NCBI GenBank assembly: GCA_932521035.1
Contig: OW051493.1
Location: 1,364,001 to 1,428,000 of the forward strand
DNA from: Oscheius dolichura
Lineage: Eukaryota; Nematoda; Chromadorea; Rhabditida; Rhabditidae
Direction of reading: 5' to 3'
Length of the DNA stretch: 64,000 nucleotides
Position numbers and translations under genes: made by a program. Numbering within the stretch: the first letter of the stretch is position 1; the number at the start of each line of letters is the position of its first letter. Shown here piece by piece: positions 27,751 through 39,888 of this stretch. The notes beneath the pieces are model-generated. The model did no database searches. It worked only from the letters and a program-made list of their open reading frames with translations, and was not told the origin of the DNA.

Positions 27751-27864
27751 TTTTGGAAAATCTCAATTTTCCAGGGAAAATAAAAGTTTTATATTTGCTT
27801 TTGATCAGCTCTTTGAGCCCGATCGAACGTGGTATTCGGTTTTTCCAGAACTGGCCGGGAACAT

Positions 27865-27965
27865 GCTGTGGTAGACTTGAATTATTCTGGATGACGCCGA
27901 TACCCAGGTTTAATTTTTCATTCAGCTACTTTAGGAAGCCTAGTCAGTTATTGAAATCAAACTCT
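27865..27965. repeat. Downstream flank shared by both synaptobrevin copies
   Basis: ACATGCTGTGGTAGACTTG to CAGTTATTGAAA is the same as 19785-19877 with a few substitutions. It marks the downstream end of the duplicated segment, beyond the inserted element. Confidence 0.7.
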
Positions 27966-28018
27966 TTATTATGTGTTGTTTTATACATCAGGCGACGGGG
28001 TGCTTCGCTTAGCTGAAA

Positions 28019-28638
28019 TCATCCGAGAGCTTGGCGCACTTCTTCTCTTCCTTTGCGGGGTCGCCGCTCTTGTTCTTCTTGTTCCTGTTCTTGAAGTTGA
28101 TGCAGGGGCTGTTCGTCATGGATGAATTCCTCAATTTCGAATATAACAGATACGTATGTTAACACTGCGGAAAGCAGACACCAGTTGAAGAACTGCACGC
28201 CAAGGAGACCGGCAGCTGAAGTTAGTAAAGCCACTGTTGCGACTAGCGTAGGCCCGGGTCTTCCGCCGCGTAACACACCTGTAATAATTAATGTAATAAA
28301 TAAGTAATAAATACCAAAGCAATAAGCAGCTACGAGTAAAGATAGTCCCATAAACATTTGAGATCCTCCATATTGAACGCCCATCAGTAATAAAACCGTC
28401 CCGATCATTATTCCTACACGAACAAAAGCTTGATTTCTGGAAGTCAGCTATATATGTATAGAAGGGGCAAAATACCTGCGGTGTGCTGCCTTTTGGCTAA
28501 TAACAGCAGAATAAAAACAAATTCCCAAAAGCTGTATCATCGAAGTAGTAAAAATTGCAACGGTGGTCGTCTTGGAGTCCTGCATTCCGCTCTTTATCGA
28601 GAGTATCAAAAAGAGTATGAATAGGCAAAGAAGACAAT
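28019..28638 (-). CDS. Small multi-pass membrane protein (N-terminus unresolved)
   Basis: Exons 28638-28476 and 28436-28019 join in phase. The encoded part has about five hydrophobic segments (CLLCLFILFLILSI; AIFTTSMIQLLGICFYSAVI; IMIGTVLLLMGV; GLSLLVAAYCFGIYYLFITL; GPTLVATVALLTSAAGLLG and following). A charged C-terminal tail rich in Gln/Glu/Arg follows (LQEQEQEEQERRPRKGREE), ending at 28019. The first exon upstream of 28638 could not be placed: candidate sequence at 28680-28760 does not join cleanly. The family is unknown. It lies convergent with synaptobrevin copy 2, about 1 kb downstream. Confidence 0.6.
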
Positions 28639-29104
28639 CTGAAAATTAATAAATAAAAGAACAAAAAACAATAACGTTTCACTGCTATCGGAGGCGCAAT
28701 CCTCTTCCAATTGCATGAGCAATGATAATTTCGAAACTGCTGACCATAGAATTAATGGCGAAAAAGATTGCTTAGGCTCTCCTTCCCCCAAAAAATGAGC
28801 ACGTGCATTTCACTATTTTATTGCAACCGAATTTCCTTTCACAAGAAGCGTGATTCGTGTAAAAATTACAGGCATTTTGCAAGCCCTAGCAAACTAAAAT
28901 AGAAGCCACCGGAGAACAAGGTCTATTGTCACTCTGCACGGCTTTGAAGGGAGGAAATAATTTTAGCTACATTCGATTATCACAGTCTAGGACGATAAAG
29001 CGGAACGCCGATACTGAATAAGAAACATTAGAAGTAGTAAAAATCACAATTTTATTTAAATAAAATAAAATATTCAAAACAAAATATAACAGACTTAACA
29101 TCTT

Positions 29105-30043
29105 CTACTCTCGCTCCATTTTCTCCACAGCATTAATTTGATGGCGAGCTTTAACCATGCTTCCACTCTTCTTCTGGCAACTGTCGTGGTCTTCGTAGCG
29201 GATCACATCAAAAATAGGAGCAGCTTGTCCTCTTGGAATATCAACTGTGAGAAGCTTTTGCTTGATAAGACTTCTGAAAACAAATACATGAGTTTGTCAA
29301 ACTACTGATAGTACGGTGGAAAATAATTTGAAAAATGCTTACCCTATGCGCATATTTCCTTCATCATCAGTGAAATCACGCGTCCAAACGCTGATCTTAT
29401 TTCCCTTATTACGGATGTTGCACACTAAGCCGCAGATGAGCTCCATATCCTGGCCGAATTGCTCTCCAATGGTGGCAAGGATGATTTCCAACCAAATTAG
29501 ATCCATAATTTGAGAAGAGCGTCCCTTTTCAATCTAAAATTAATAATAGGAGAACATCAGTAAAACAAACGTTTATCAGCCAGCGACCTCCTTTGGCGTT
29601 TTCCGGAACTTCCCACATAGGCTGAATTCCCTTCTTGAATATGTTGTAGTCGCAGGTATTGGCCAATCCACTGGGAGGCTTGATGTTGTTGTAAAGCCTG
29701 AAATTAGTCGATGCACATATGAAGTAAGCGTTTAGAATCGAAGTAAAACTTACGCCCAAAATTCTTCAATTGTGCTGAAAGTGCACACTTCTTTAAGCCG
29801 TTCCTCCCAGGACAAGGTACGCTGATCATTGAGATACCAGAATGTCCACTGGTTCTTCAGCGGATGCAATCGGCGCTCCTGAAAAAGCACAATAGACTAC
29901 CGTAACGAAATTTATAAAAGCACATAAAGAACAAAGCTTACTACGGTGGCGGGAATAGACACATTATTAGCTTCCTCATTTTCAGCAGGTGGATCATCGA
30001 ACGTCGGTTCATCAGTGAAATTCGGCACATCGGTGAACTTCAT
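29105..30043 (-). CDS. ife: Translation initiation factor eIF4E
   Basis: Exons 30043-29942, 29878-29754, 29697-29571, 29533-29343 and 29273-29105 total 714 nt, 237 residues. eIF4E binds the mRNA 5' cap and recruits eIF4G. The cap-stacking tryptophans are W58 (RTLSW) and W104, followed by E105 (QPMWE). HPLKNQWTFWYLND is the first strand, and EEFWALYNNIKPPSGL holds the dorsal Trp (W75) used by eIF4G and 4E-BPs. The acidic N-terminal 34 residues and basic C-terminus are variable in the family. Nematodes have several eIF4E isoforms (ife genes), some germline; I cannot decide which this is. No defect is seen. Confidence 0.92.
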
Positions 30044-30852
30044 TTTCTGAAGAAAACAAATTGATTATTATAAATTTGCCAGAGGAAGAGTAGAGAACAC
30101 AGTTGCGTGCAGGATGAATTTTTAGACGAATTGTAGAGTAACGTGCATATAGTAAGGCATTAGTTCAGTTTGATGTGATAAGAAAACAAGCACAGCGAAC
30201 CAAATCAGATACACTTGAAACAAAAAAAATGAGAGAGAAAGCAATTTTAGGATGGGATCAAAAAAAATAAAATAAAAATTCGTCTTTTCAAAGGCCTGCT
30301 TTGGAGTCCCGGAGGGAAAATCGAAAAATGTGCGCCTTCGCAACCTTTTTTTTCATTTTTTGACGAGTTACTTGTTTCGCTTGTCGTGTTGTCTTTTTGC
30401 TCTCATTGAATTTGCCATTTTCTCATGCAGCGTTGACAAGTAGACCAACTAGAAACGCCTGCAACTGAATGTTAAAACACCACTTGTTAGTAAAAGAAGC
30501 GGACCAACAAATAAGCAGACTATTGAAACATCAGCGAAACGTATTTTCTTTTATCGTATAAATGTGTGAAAGGTTACCTCATCTCTATGTATTGATTTGC
30601 TGCTATGGAATATCAAATTTGTCGGTTCTTGTATAATTTCGATGCACTTAGAACCTGCTTTACGATTCAGCACGCTAACACAATGCCATCTCAAAATTTG
30701 CAACCAAAAACATGTTGACTTGCAATTGTCTTGTGCCTTTGTTCTACTTCTCATTTTTCCTGTGCACATTATTTTTTCACATATTACTTTCAGGCCGACC
30801 AACACAGTGGTCAGCTGTGACCTCTGTTTTTGGATCGCCCAAATAGTGAAGC

Positions 30853-33393
30853 ATGCGTGGTAATGAATCGTCACGCAACAGGTAAGCTATTTTTTCCTTC
30901 CTTACAAGATGAACTATATTTTTGCCTCACAATTTGTATCAACATTTTATTTTGTACTTGATTTGAACTGGTTTGCTTTCAGACCATGGACCGGAGGACC
31001 TCCAAGCTCTCCTCCTAGTGGAACTTTATCACCTATAATGAATAAGCTAGTTCCCCCTCAACGTCAAGGCTATATGATTAGTTAGGATTAAACATCTTTC
31101 CTTCATATTGTTTGTCTTTAGATAAAAAAGGAGCTGAAGTCGGCAGTAAGCTACAAAGGAAAGACGATAAAGAATTAACATATGTTGCAGCCGGCACAGC
31201 TCCCCGAAATAGGTGTATATTTATTCTGACGTTGTGTTTATTTCTTTAGGAATAACTCCGCTTCTCCGAAGAACGGCCCGCAAGCGAATTCTGCTCCCAT
31301 TATTACACGTTGTACAGGACTTTCAACGGCTCCTTACCCAAAATTTGAGAGTCATCCCAACCCGTTTGTGCTGTTTTTTGCTCGACTCAATTAGATATTT
31401 AGTTTTGAAACCCCTAGAATGAATGAAAGGTACAGTGATGTACTAAGTAGTCCTGCACCAAAGGATATAAAGAAAGGTAGTCTAATTTTATGGCATGAAG
31501 GCTAAATATATTTTTAAAATTTTCACAATTATTGAACATCATTTTTCAGAAATAGAAGAGCAGATTTTGTTACCTCCTATACCCAGTGAAGAACAAATTG
31601 ACAGCTCCGTAATGAATGAAGTAGTTTAGCTGTATATGATGTTAATATTTTTAATTGTAGTTATCCAAACAAATTTGGCAATTCCACAATAAAACGTGCC
31701 AGCGAGAGAAAACCCTGGCAAATAAATTGTCGCTAAGGGATTTGCTCTATCACGCAATTAGCCCGGTGTTCCCAAGTAAGTTTTCTTCTGTATATGATTG
31801 CCAATGCTTATTTTAGTGTGCGGACTCTACGTTGTTGGTTCTTCGCTCAATGGTTTTGGCAACGATTGCTCAGATATGGATTTATGCCTCATGATCACTA
31901 ATAAAGAGGTCCTAATGAGATTTCCCAGTTAACTCATATTCAGCTGGATCAAAAGACAGACGCCGTCGTTGTATTAAACATGGTACTCAACGTACTGCAA
32001 CAAATGGAATGGGTCACTCATCAAAAGCTCATATTAGCAAAGGTATTATTTATTTCTTTCTTCAGAACACTTCTTTTTTTCAGGTCCCTATACTCCAAAT
32101 AAAATTTGCTGCGCCTTATACAAATATTACTGTAGACCTCAATGTAAATAATTCAGTGGCCATTAAGAATACGCACTTATTATGTTATTATTCCTCATGT
32201 AAGTTGATCATATAAATTGAACATAGTAATAAAAAGTTGCAGATGACTGGCGTGTAAGACCATTGGTGTCCATTGTTAAAGAGTGGGCAAGAAATAAAGG
32301 AATTAACGAGGCCAAACGAAGCTCTTTTACAAGTTACTCTTTAGTTCTAATGGTCATACATTTCTTACAATGTTAGCCTTCATTTGTTCCCATTTAAATT
32401 TGGATTTAGGTGGCACATCTCCAGCTATTCTTCCATCATTACAGCAGCAATATCCAAGACGGTTCAATGCTCGGGCCGATGTTCGATCACTGAATGTAAC
32501 CTTGCCCTTGACTGAATCAGACGACTTCCAATTCAAGCCAAAAACAAGTCTTGGAGAGTTACTTATCGGATTTTTTAAGTATTTTTCTACGAAGTTCGAG
32601 TAAGTCTGCAGACGCAGATATATTCTTTTCATTGCGTTTACAGCTATAACAGTCAAGCAATTTCCATTAGAGAAGGTAGAGCTATCAGTAGGGCGCAGGT
32701 TACACGATGTAAATCAAGCTATTATAATGCTGTCACTTGGAGATCTCAATGGAGATGTGTGTGTATCGAAGTGGCTTAGAATTGGTTCTTTATATCATAT
32801 TGGAGTTCAGGAACCGTTCACCTTTTATAATACAGCACACTCTATTTATGATGAGATGGTTTTTAGTGCCATAAAGAAGGCATTTAGCGAAGCATATGAA
32901 GAGCTAGAAATAACCAAGAGTATTGGTTGTCTTCTCAACTGTAAGCCTATTCCTGTTTCGCCCCCCGTTCATGGGTAAGTTATAATTTGCATACATTAAA
33001 TTAACCTGCTCTTTTTATATAAACGAGTTTAAGCAAATTATTTATATTTTAGGGCCACAGCATATGTTTACCATGGCGGATGCAAGGAAGCAACACTAGA
33101 ATCTCGTATGATAGTTTTCGATAGTGGACCGTCGCTGAAACGGATTCAATGTGGCGATAACTTTAACTTCAATGAAACACCGAAGGCACCAGAAGCCGAA
33201 GACAACTCAAGTTTGAGCAGCGATAAGGAGGTAGGCATTGAAGTCTGCATAGAAAGGTAATTTGAAAATCGAAAATCAGTTCTAAAAAAATTTTAGTCCG
33301 TCCTCTATTGAATTAATTCAATTCTCGCCTATGCAGAGTGATGCCAGCACGGACGTTTCTGACATAAGAACAGCTCTTGACGATTCCAGTTAA
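30853..33393 (+). CDS. gld-2: GLD-2-type cytoplasmic poly(A) polymerase
   Basis: About 16 short exons with introns mostly near 40-50 nt. The nucleotidyltransferase core has GSSLNGFGNDCSDMDLCL (about 31835-31890), giving the paired catalytic aspartates, and the third Asp in NITVDLNVNN (32135). The central domain is RVRPLVSIVKEWARNKGINE. The PAP-associated domain is SLGELLIGFFKYF ... DYNSQAISIREG, followed by WRSQWRCVCIEEPFTFYNTA and HSIYDEMVFSAI. The protein ends in an acidic Ser-rich tail (stop 33391-33393). GLD-2 enzymes lack an RNA-binding domain and extend poly(A) tails of germline mRNAs with partners such as GLD-3 and RNP-8. The start at 30853 is the first in-frame ATG with a splice-compatible exon, but a longer N-terminus is possible, since relatives have one. 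Confidence 0.88.
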
Positions 33394-35190
33394 ATCAGTT
33401 CCATTTGCTAGATCCAATTCTTTCGCTTGTTTGGCGGCTATTTTTATTTGATGCCAATTGAATGTATGTTCTTTTAACCGGCTTTTAAACATCATTCCTA
33501 CATTTTTGACATTATTTTTTCTGTACAAAGAAATTACAAAATTGTATGCTTTTCTGTTTCTTTCTCTATTTCATTGATCCGTAGCTTTACTTTTGAAGAT
33601 CAACAAGGAAAGAAGAATCTACAAGTTGTATGCTTTTTCGTGTTGAATTTGTTTAATAAATTATTATATTTTTTTTGAGGAAATAGTTTATTGAACAAGG
33701 TATTTTGCCATAAAAGAACCTCTCTTTGCCCTTCTTATGTTTTCTGCGATAATTCCCGAAATGTGAGTCTTCTGATAAGGTTGTCCTTCGGAGGAAAAAT
33801 ACGACGGTTCTCTATCTGAATAAATGGGGCTAGAGGATCCACTATTCATTAGCCACGAGAATAGTTGTAGATCCCCGTTTTTCTTGTCTGTACCCTATAA
33901 AATAGCCTAATCAGTTTCGCTCCAAAGATTGAGCTAATCTATCTAATTTTTTTCCATTTTGTTCTTTTTCAATAGCCGCCTAATTCTCCTTCCCATCATC
34001 ATCATCATCTCCTTTCAACCGGTTCTCCAAACCGAAGAGTTCACATATTTCAATTCCCCTTGTCCATCCCGTGTTATGCTCATTTTCTGCCCAGTGATTT
34101 CTTTCCTCCTCTCTATTTTTTAATTAATTCTACACGAATAATAAGAATTACTTCCTTCCTTTCGAGTTCAATCATTGGAGTCACGACCAATTTGTAGCTT
34201 GTTGCTGGGAGAGAGAAGCGGAATATTATTCCCACACAGCCATCCATTCCCAGTACGAGGGATTAATTATTTTTTTGTATGTTTATTACTCACCCAAGAG
34301 GAAAGTGATTTCTGAAAAATAGGTGGAAAATGGGAGGACACAACTGAATGTGCTCTACGCGAACAAGTCTAAATAGTGAAGGAGCAGAGACTGTAAGGGA
34401 AAATATATAGAGGAATTGAAACAAGTTTAGTTCCGAGTTCAATATGACGAAAGATTGGCGATTTTTTGATAAAGATGGAATTGGAATACCGAAATGGCCA
34501 GTGCTCACTTCTATAGAGCGCCCGAAACATTTTTCTTCTGGTTCTGCGGTAATCTTTTTACCCAAAAGTCGGCTACCGACCGACAGAAAAGCATAGCCTC
34601 GTTTTTAGAAAAATGCTTTATGGGCGAACGTACAAAGCGACTAATTTCAAGACTTGTTTCTTTTCAATACGGGATGAAACATTTGGTAACAAAAACAGAA
34701 ATTCAACTGGTTTATCCACCAGAGAATAAATTGGGGTTGGGTCGATTGTGTTATCATCTCACAGTTACAGTCTCTGTTGAAAATTGTAATAGGGAGCCGA
34801 AAACTACTAAAATTCATTTCCATTTTCAGTATTTTCTAGAATTCTCCTCCTGGTCCTGATTGAAATGACTACAAAGTATCAAGTACAATCTAAAATAGAG
34901 ACCATAATGATGATGTCGTATTCAACCTTTCCCCCACTTCCCCAAATACGTTTTCTCCTCCTTTTCCGACTAATCACAGCTATACTCAGACACTTCCGGA
35001 TTGATAAATATCTTCATCTGACTCGTGGCTTTTCTATTCTTCTCTGCCTTCGCATTTTCGGAACAAGAAGCCCGTAATTGGGCAGGCTTAGGGGGAGGAG
35101 AGGTACAAACACATGTACCTCCTTCGTTACATTTTTCCAGTCACTTTTCTAACCTCTCTTCAAAGTGTTACAGCCTTCAATTGCCGTATA
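33394..35190. other. Gene-poor stretch after gld-2
   Basis: A minus-strand frame at about 33340-33528 (RLKEHTFNWHQIKIAAKQAK) has coding-like composition and overlaps the end of gld-2, but I found no matching neighbours. A plus-strand 121-residue frame at 34494-34859 has no visible homology. Otherwise AT-rich DNA. Confidence 0.35.
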
Positions 35191-35204
35191 AAATTAAAAC
35201 AAAA

Positions 35205-35281
35205 AAAGTGCGAAAGCGCCCGGGATCGAACTCATGACCTCTTCTACGAGGTAACCGAACACTTTGCACTGCGCTAAAGGC
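35205..35281 (-). pseudogene. tRNA-like sequence
   Basis: On the minus strand, TAGCGCAGTGC (35276-35266, box A) and GAGTTCGATCCC (35233-35222, box B), followed by a T run at 35200-35207 that could end Pol III transcription. The middle contains a 5-bp hairpin (ACCTC/GAGGT), but acceptor ends do not pair convincingly. tRNA pseudogene or tRNA-derived repeat. Confidence 0.45.
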
Positions 35282-35810
35282 GTTGTGAAATTTGTGCTGG
35301 CATAGACAGATAGATAACTCGGCGTATTTACTTTTGTCAGCAGACGAGCCCCTGTATTGTTTTACAGCTAGAAATTGAATTCTTATCTTGCCAATAAAAC
35401 CTAAAAGTTTCAATTGGTCATTAAAATAAAAATCCAATGTTTTTGTTGATTTTCCACACTTCATTGCTCAACAAATACCTGAATATTTCATTGAAAACGT
35501 CTCAAAGTCCACGTTTTTGCCTCTCTCTCTCTCCCTTTTCTCCTTTTCTTGATTAGAATGGTTGATGGTGCCCTCATTGGCCGGCTATAATCCCCGCTCG
35601 TTGTTCATGTTCAAATTATGTACTGGCCAGCTGGACAGCATAAACATGTTGCACCTTGATATATTCCCTCTCATTTTTCTCTTTTCTGCTGTCTTTCACA
35701 ACGTGGCGGAGACTTTTTCCTTGCGAGATATGCAAAATTAGGAAAGTGCTTACACGGCCCATGAATCAATGACAAACTTGGAAAAAGGAAAATCTTATAG
35801 GTTTCCTGGA

Positions 35811-36276
35811 ACTTACAAGGGAACTTTTTCAGTAAGCGATGCGTTCTTGCCAAACAAAGTACACCATTCGATAGAGAATGAAAAGTTGTACAAGAAGCTG
35901 GTGTCAGGAAGTGCCTAACGCGCCCTGTGACATTTTCCTCATACTGTACAAAAGAACATCATTGCTCTAATTTCACGGGTTATCAAGCAGCAACATAGCT
36001 CAACAGGTAAACGGTTGGGCTACGGTTCAACAGACCAATGTTCGACCTCGCTGATTTCTTTTGCCATTTTTCTGGCTTCTTTTGAGCGGTCGCTTTCATT
36101 TTGCAAAGGAATTTCTTTGAAAAATTTCCAAGTCTTTCCCTATATGTATTGCTGTGTAACAGGGTGCATTAGGCACGTCCTGACTTCGGATTCATAGATA
36201 AATTTTGATTCTCTATCGAATGGTGTACTTCAGTACACAGGAACGCATCGCTTTTTGAAAAAGTTCCCTTGTAAGT
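35811..36276. mobile_element. 466-bp inverted-repeat element with tRNA-like interior
   Basis: 35811-35846 (ACTTACAAGGGAACTTTTTC on) pairs with 36241-36276, and 35857-35879 pairs with 36208-36230 with no mismatch. Inside, on the plus strand, TAGCTCAACAGGT (35996-36008, box A) and TGTTCGACCTC (36039-36049, box B) are followed by a T-rich tail. A different family from the one at 27.2 kb, but the same design: inverted ends around a tRNA-like core. Confidence 0.65.
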
Positions 36277-36280
36277 TACG

Positions 36281-36338
36281 TAATGACGTTTGTGCGTATA
36301 ACTCTTTTTCCTTCGGAAGAACCGCAATTTTTTTTACA
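36281..36338. repeat. 58-bp dispersed repeat (copy 1)
   Basis: GTAATGACGTTTGTGCGTAT and the next 35 bp, ending CCGCAATTTTTTTT, recur at 48545-48600 with almost no change. It begins right at the end of the 466-bp element, so it may be an independent insertion or part of a larger composite. Confidence 0.6.
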
Positions 36339-36339
36339 T

Positions 36340-39300
36340 ACAAAGTAAAATTGCAGAAAAATTCGTCCGAAACGGGTCGTTTTTGTTTCGGCCATTTTCA
36401 AAACGACCCTGAGCGCTTTTGAGTTGTTTTCTTCCGTTGCCGTTGCCATTTCGACAACAGTTTCGGCCGGAGCTTGGCCGTCCCCCTCCTTACGGTCTAA
36501 TAATCTCCAGGAACCTAATACTATCCTTTACCGAACAACAATCACTCAACTACCGTAATATCACGTTGCAGGTCTCTAAAATAGACTCTGGAAAACGCTA
36601 AAAAACTGCTAGTTTTCACCATAAAATTACCTTCCTTGTGAATTTCAAAACTTTCCCATATTGACTACAATTCATCTATATTGGGCATATTATTCCTTCC
36701 CCAATAAGAAGGACCCCTGAAACCTCAGTATTTCCTCATTTTCTTTGCAATGAAAGCAACCTTTCCGCAGCAATGAAGTTATCGTTCTTATCCCCTTTGA
36801 ACTTGGGAAATCTACAGATCCTGCTATCCAAGATCAGTCGGAGTCAATTGGATATCCTTCCTCCCCTCTAGACGATGAAATTTGTACCAAATTGTGACTA
36901 ATTTGATTTACTAAAAATCAACACCACTCACGTGTCTACTAGAGCATCTTTTGTGCTATTTGTCATCTCTCCAGGCAGGATCTTATCAGGACTATTGAAG
37001 AGGAGAAAAAATTACCAGAAGTGGGGGAAGAATTATGTATGAGTTGTAATAGGACGAGTTGTTTGATGAGCTCAAAAATTGGGAGTAGAAGAAGGTTGCA
37101 AACCAAAATTGATTTGACTAATTCCTTGGGATTATTATAGTTTCGGTAAAACTACAAAATTTAGAAATTTCAGATGAACATAATGGAGTCTCGACTAGTC
37201 CGTCTCATAATTATAGGGACACTTAAAAATTAGGCCTTTCTCTATTTTTTTGAGGGAAAGCGCGGTTGATGGTAGAATACAAACTAGTACAACAATGAAG
37301 TCGTATTATTTTTCAGAGAAGTGAACTGCTGTTGTTCCATTATTTGTGGTTCAATTTGTTACGGACAAGGAATTGACTTCTTCTGCTAATTTGCAGTCTC
37401 CTTATTTATGGAACCTGGTTCCGGATTACAACTTCCTTGTCTTTGTAGTCGTCCAAAACCTAACTCAAAAACAACAGCGGTTATTCCCAATTCCCGTACG
37501 AACAGCGAAGACTTTGATAATTTTTCGGTCTTATCGCCTTGATAAAACACTCTTTTTCTTTTCTTGTTCAGTTCTTAGGCCGGATTCTCAGAGTTCCCAT
37601 TATCATCCACAAACTGCTCTCTGCTGAGAAAACTTGAAAGAAGAGCTTGAATCACACCGAAATGTCACAAAACCTCGAAGAAACAAGGAAAAGTCAGTAA
37701 AAAAATGCTTTCCTCCCAATTTATAAGACCTATTTGTGACAGAGAATATAATGTTTTGATCAAGTCGCCCAAATTGAGAAAACACTATCCGCATGGCTGT
37801 TCTTCGTTTTTGCCCGGGTACTAAATGTCCTTTTTGAATACCAGAGCGTCGAAATTGTGACGATTTGGCTGTTTTTAGTACAAATCTGTTGAGCATAAAG
37901 TCATTTGTTTCACTTCTAGCCTCTTTTTGGCCTACTCGAAGCTTCTATTTCATGATTTTTGCCATTTTTGAGGTTACAGTAACCCAGTCAGTAGGTATTT
38001 TACGATTCTATGCGGTTGATATCAAAAATTTTAGGCTTTTATAGTTGCAAAAGTGCGCCACAGGGTTACGGTAGTCATATGGCGCAGGACGAAGCCGATG
38101 GATTTAAAATAACCAGCAAAAAAGTTATATCTAGAGCTTTTAAAACATAAAACTCAGTGGAAATGTATTGATATACCCCGCGCAAAAGTTTTGGTACACC
38201 TGAATCTCAACGATAGCAAGGCCCAGCGAGCTGAAACAAATACAGTAAATGTACAATTAGTCAAGGGGTAAAACCACGTTGAGATAATGGAAAAATACGA
38301 AACATGCGAATTTTTATTTGAGAAAATCGAAAACACCCGCGCAAAAAGTTTTGGTATAGCTGGCTTTTGAGGCCAAATGAGTATTTTTACCCCGTTTCTT
38401 TTGGGTTTTCTTGTGTTCCCATCTCCTACGGGATCTTCTACTACTATTACAATTGTAAAATAAACAATCCAGACTGGGATTTTCATCTTACAAGGACACT
38501 TCGCCAAGAGGCTTGTCTTCATGATATGACCAGAAATCGACATTTTCCGAGCCTAAATGTGCTTCCAAACGATTCCCCGCTATCAATTTATCCAGGAAAT
38601 CACGTTACCCTAGCAATACAACCCGTTTGAGGGGGCGTTGGCATCCATAGAAAGAATCAACTGACGGCTGACTAGATTACAGTAACCAGTTTAGTAGTTA
38701 GGCCACTGATCCCAAAAAATGGAAAAAAATAGTGAGAAAATAGAGCAGCAATAGTGTTACTGTAGCTTTTCCACGACTTGTTGAACTTCAATAATTCGTA
38801 TCACCTTTCCTTTATTACAAATAAATAACAAGGACGCCTTATCTATGGAGATTGGAACATAAACAAGGAACGTCGAGGTCCAAGCGGCCCAGGGTTACTG
38901 TAATCTATGTAAAATGTCGCTAACCGTTTTAGCAGTCACCAAAAGTCCCCAAACATAACAGAAGCCAAGGAAGCCTTATCTATAGTTCCTAAAGCAAACA
39001 GCATCGTAGAAAGTTGTCAAAGTCTCCTAAAATGGCAAAATTCTTGTGCTTCAATCAGTTTTCTGCCTACAGTAAGCCATCTTTTACATTTCAAACTGGA
39101 TTAGGTTACAGTAACCCATTCATCGAGTCGCTGGTCGTTCCAGAATTCAAGAAAGAAATGGAGAAATTACAATAACTAACAAGGGCGCCTTTTCTAGAAA
39201 TTCCAAAACAGAGAACATTCAAAAATCTGGATGTGGTTTTCCGGGAAAAGTGAGCGACATGTAGAAGCTTATGGTTACGGTAATCATACCTTATAAAAAC

Positions 39301-39850
39301 AGAGAACATTATAAAAGCGAACGTTATCCGTTTCCTACAGTATCTTTTGTATTTTCCTACTCGTCCTAGGTTACAGTAACCCAAGGGGAAGAATAGAGAA
39401 ATTCAAGTAGAGGCTTACTGTAATGCCTGGGGGTTTTCTATTACAAATATCGACTCGACGAAAATCGACGACTCTATGTAATACAAAAAATAATAAGAGC
39501 TCATTTTCTAGAAATTGCAAAACAGAGAACATTCCTCAAATCATTTCCCACGACGGAAAGCAATGATCAGAAAAAATAATAGAAAAAGACTGTTTCTTTC
39601 CCAGGAACGCCACCTCATTTCCCGTTTTTCTCATTATCTCCTGATTTTATTCTTTTCCTTTTCCCATGAATGTATCATGATTATTTTTCTTCTTCATCTT
39701 CTTTTCCCTCCATATTTTTCTCCTGCCAGCTGTATTTCATCTCCTCCACCCGCCGCCACAGCCCAATTTCCCCCGTCTACTTACCGAGTTCAACCTCATT
39801 ATATCTTAATTATATTTCCAGCAAGCAGCGCCACATTAAAAAGGTTACAC
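36340..39850. other. Non-coding stretch with many TTAC(A/G)GTAA motifs
   Basis: No gene found. The short, nearly palindromic motif GGTTACAGTAACCC or variants (TTACTGTAA, CTACAGTAA, TTACGGTAG) appears repeatedly, for example near 37973, 38675, 38757, 38893, 39070, 39108, 39272, 39372 and 39415. AACAGAGAACATT recurs at about 39208, 39298 and 39522. ATG-rich frames here do not resemble proteins. Confidence 0.4.
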
Positions 39851-39858
39851 CTGGCCCC

Positions 39859-39868
39859 GTATATATAG
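39859..39868 (+). promoter_or_regulatory. TATA-like box before receptor gene
   Basis: GTATATATAG lies about 22-30 bp before the ATG at 39889. A CCACTTCAG acceptor-like sequence directly abuts the ATG, so spliced-leader addition is an alternative 5' end. Confidence 0.35.
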
Positions 39869-39888
39869 CGTCATTTTATCCACTTCAG

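Larger units (their letters stand above)
27209..27864. mobile_element. Inverted-repeat element carrying two tRNA-like units
   Basis: Copy 1 of the synaptobrevin 3' flank runs from GGTTATTA to ACATGCTGTGG with about 13 bp between. In copy 2 the same points are 650 bp apart. The insert starts CTAGGGTCGTGG. Its core is an inverted repeat: CCCGGCCAGTTCTGGAA at about 27392 pairs with CCAGAACTGGCCGGG at about 27848, and GAACAGCTGATCAAAA pairs with TTTTGATCAGCTCTTTGAG. A relative is at about 46975-47355. The two tRNA-like units inside face each other. Confidence 0.7.

Noticed and set aside
34494-34859. 121-residue plus-strand frame downstream of gld-2
   Set aside because: No family resemblance, no promoter or splice signals; composition like the flanking non-coding DNA.
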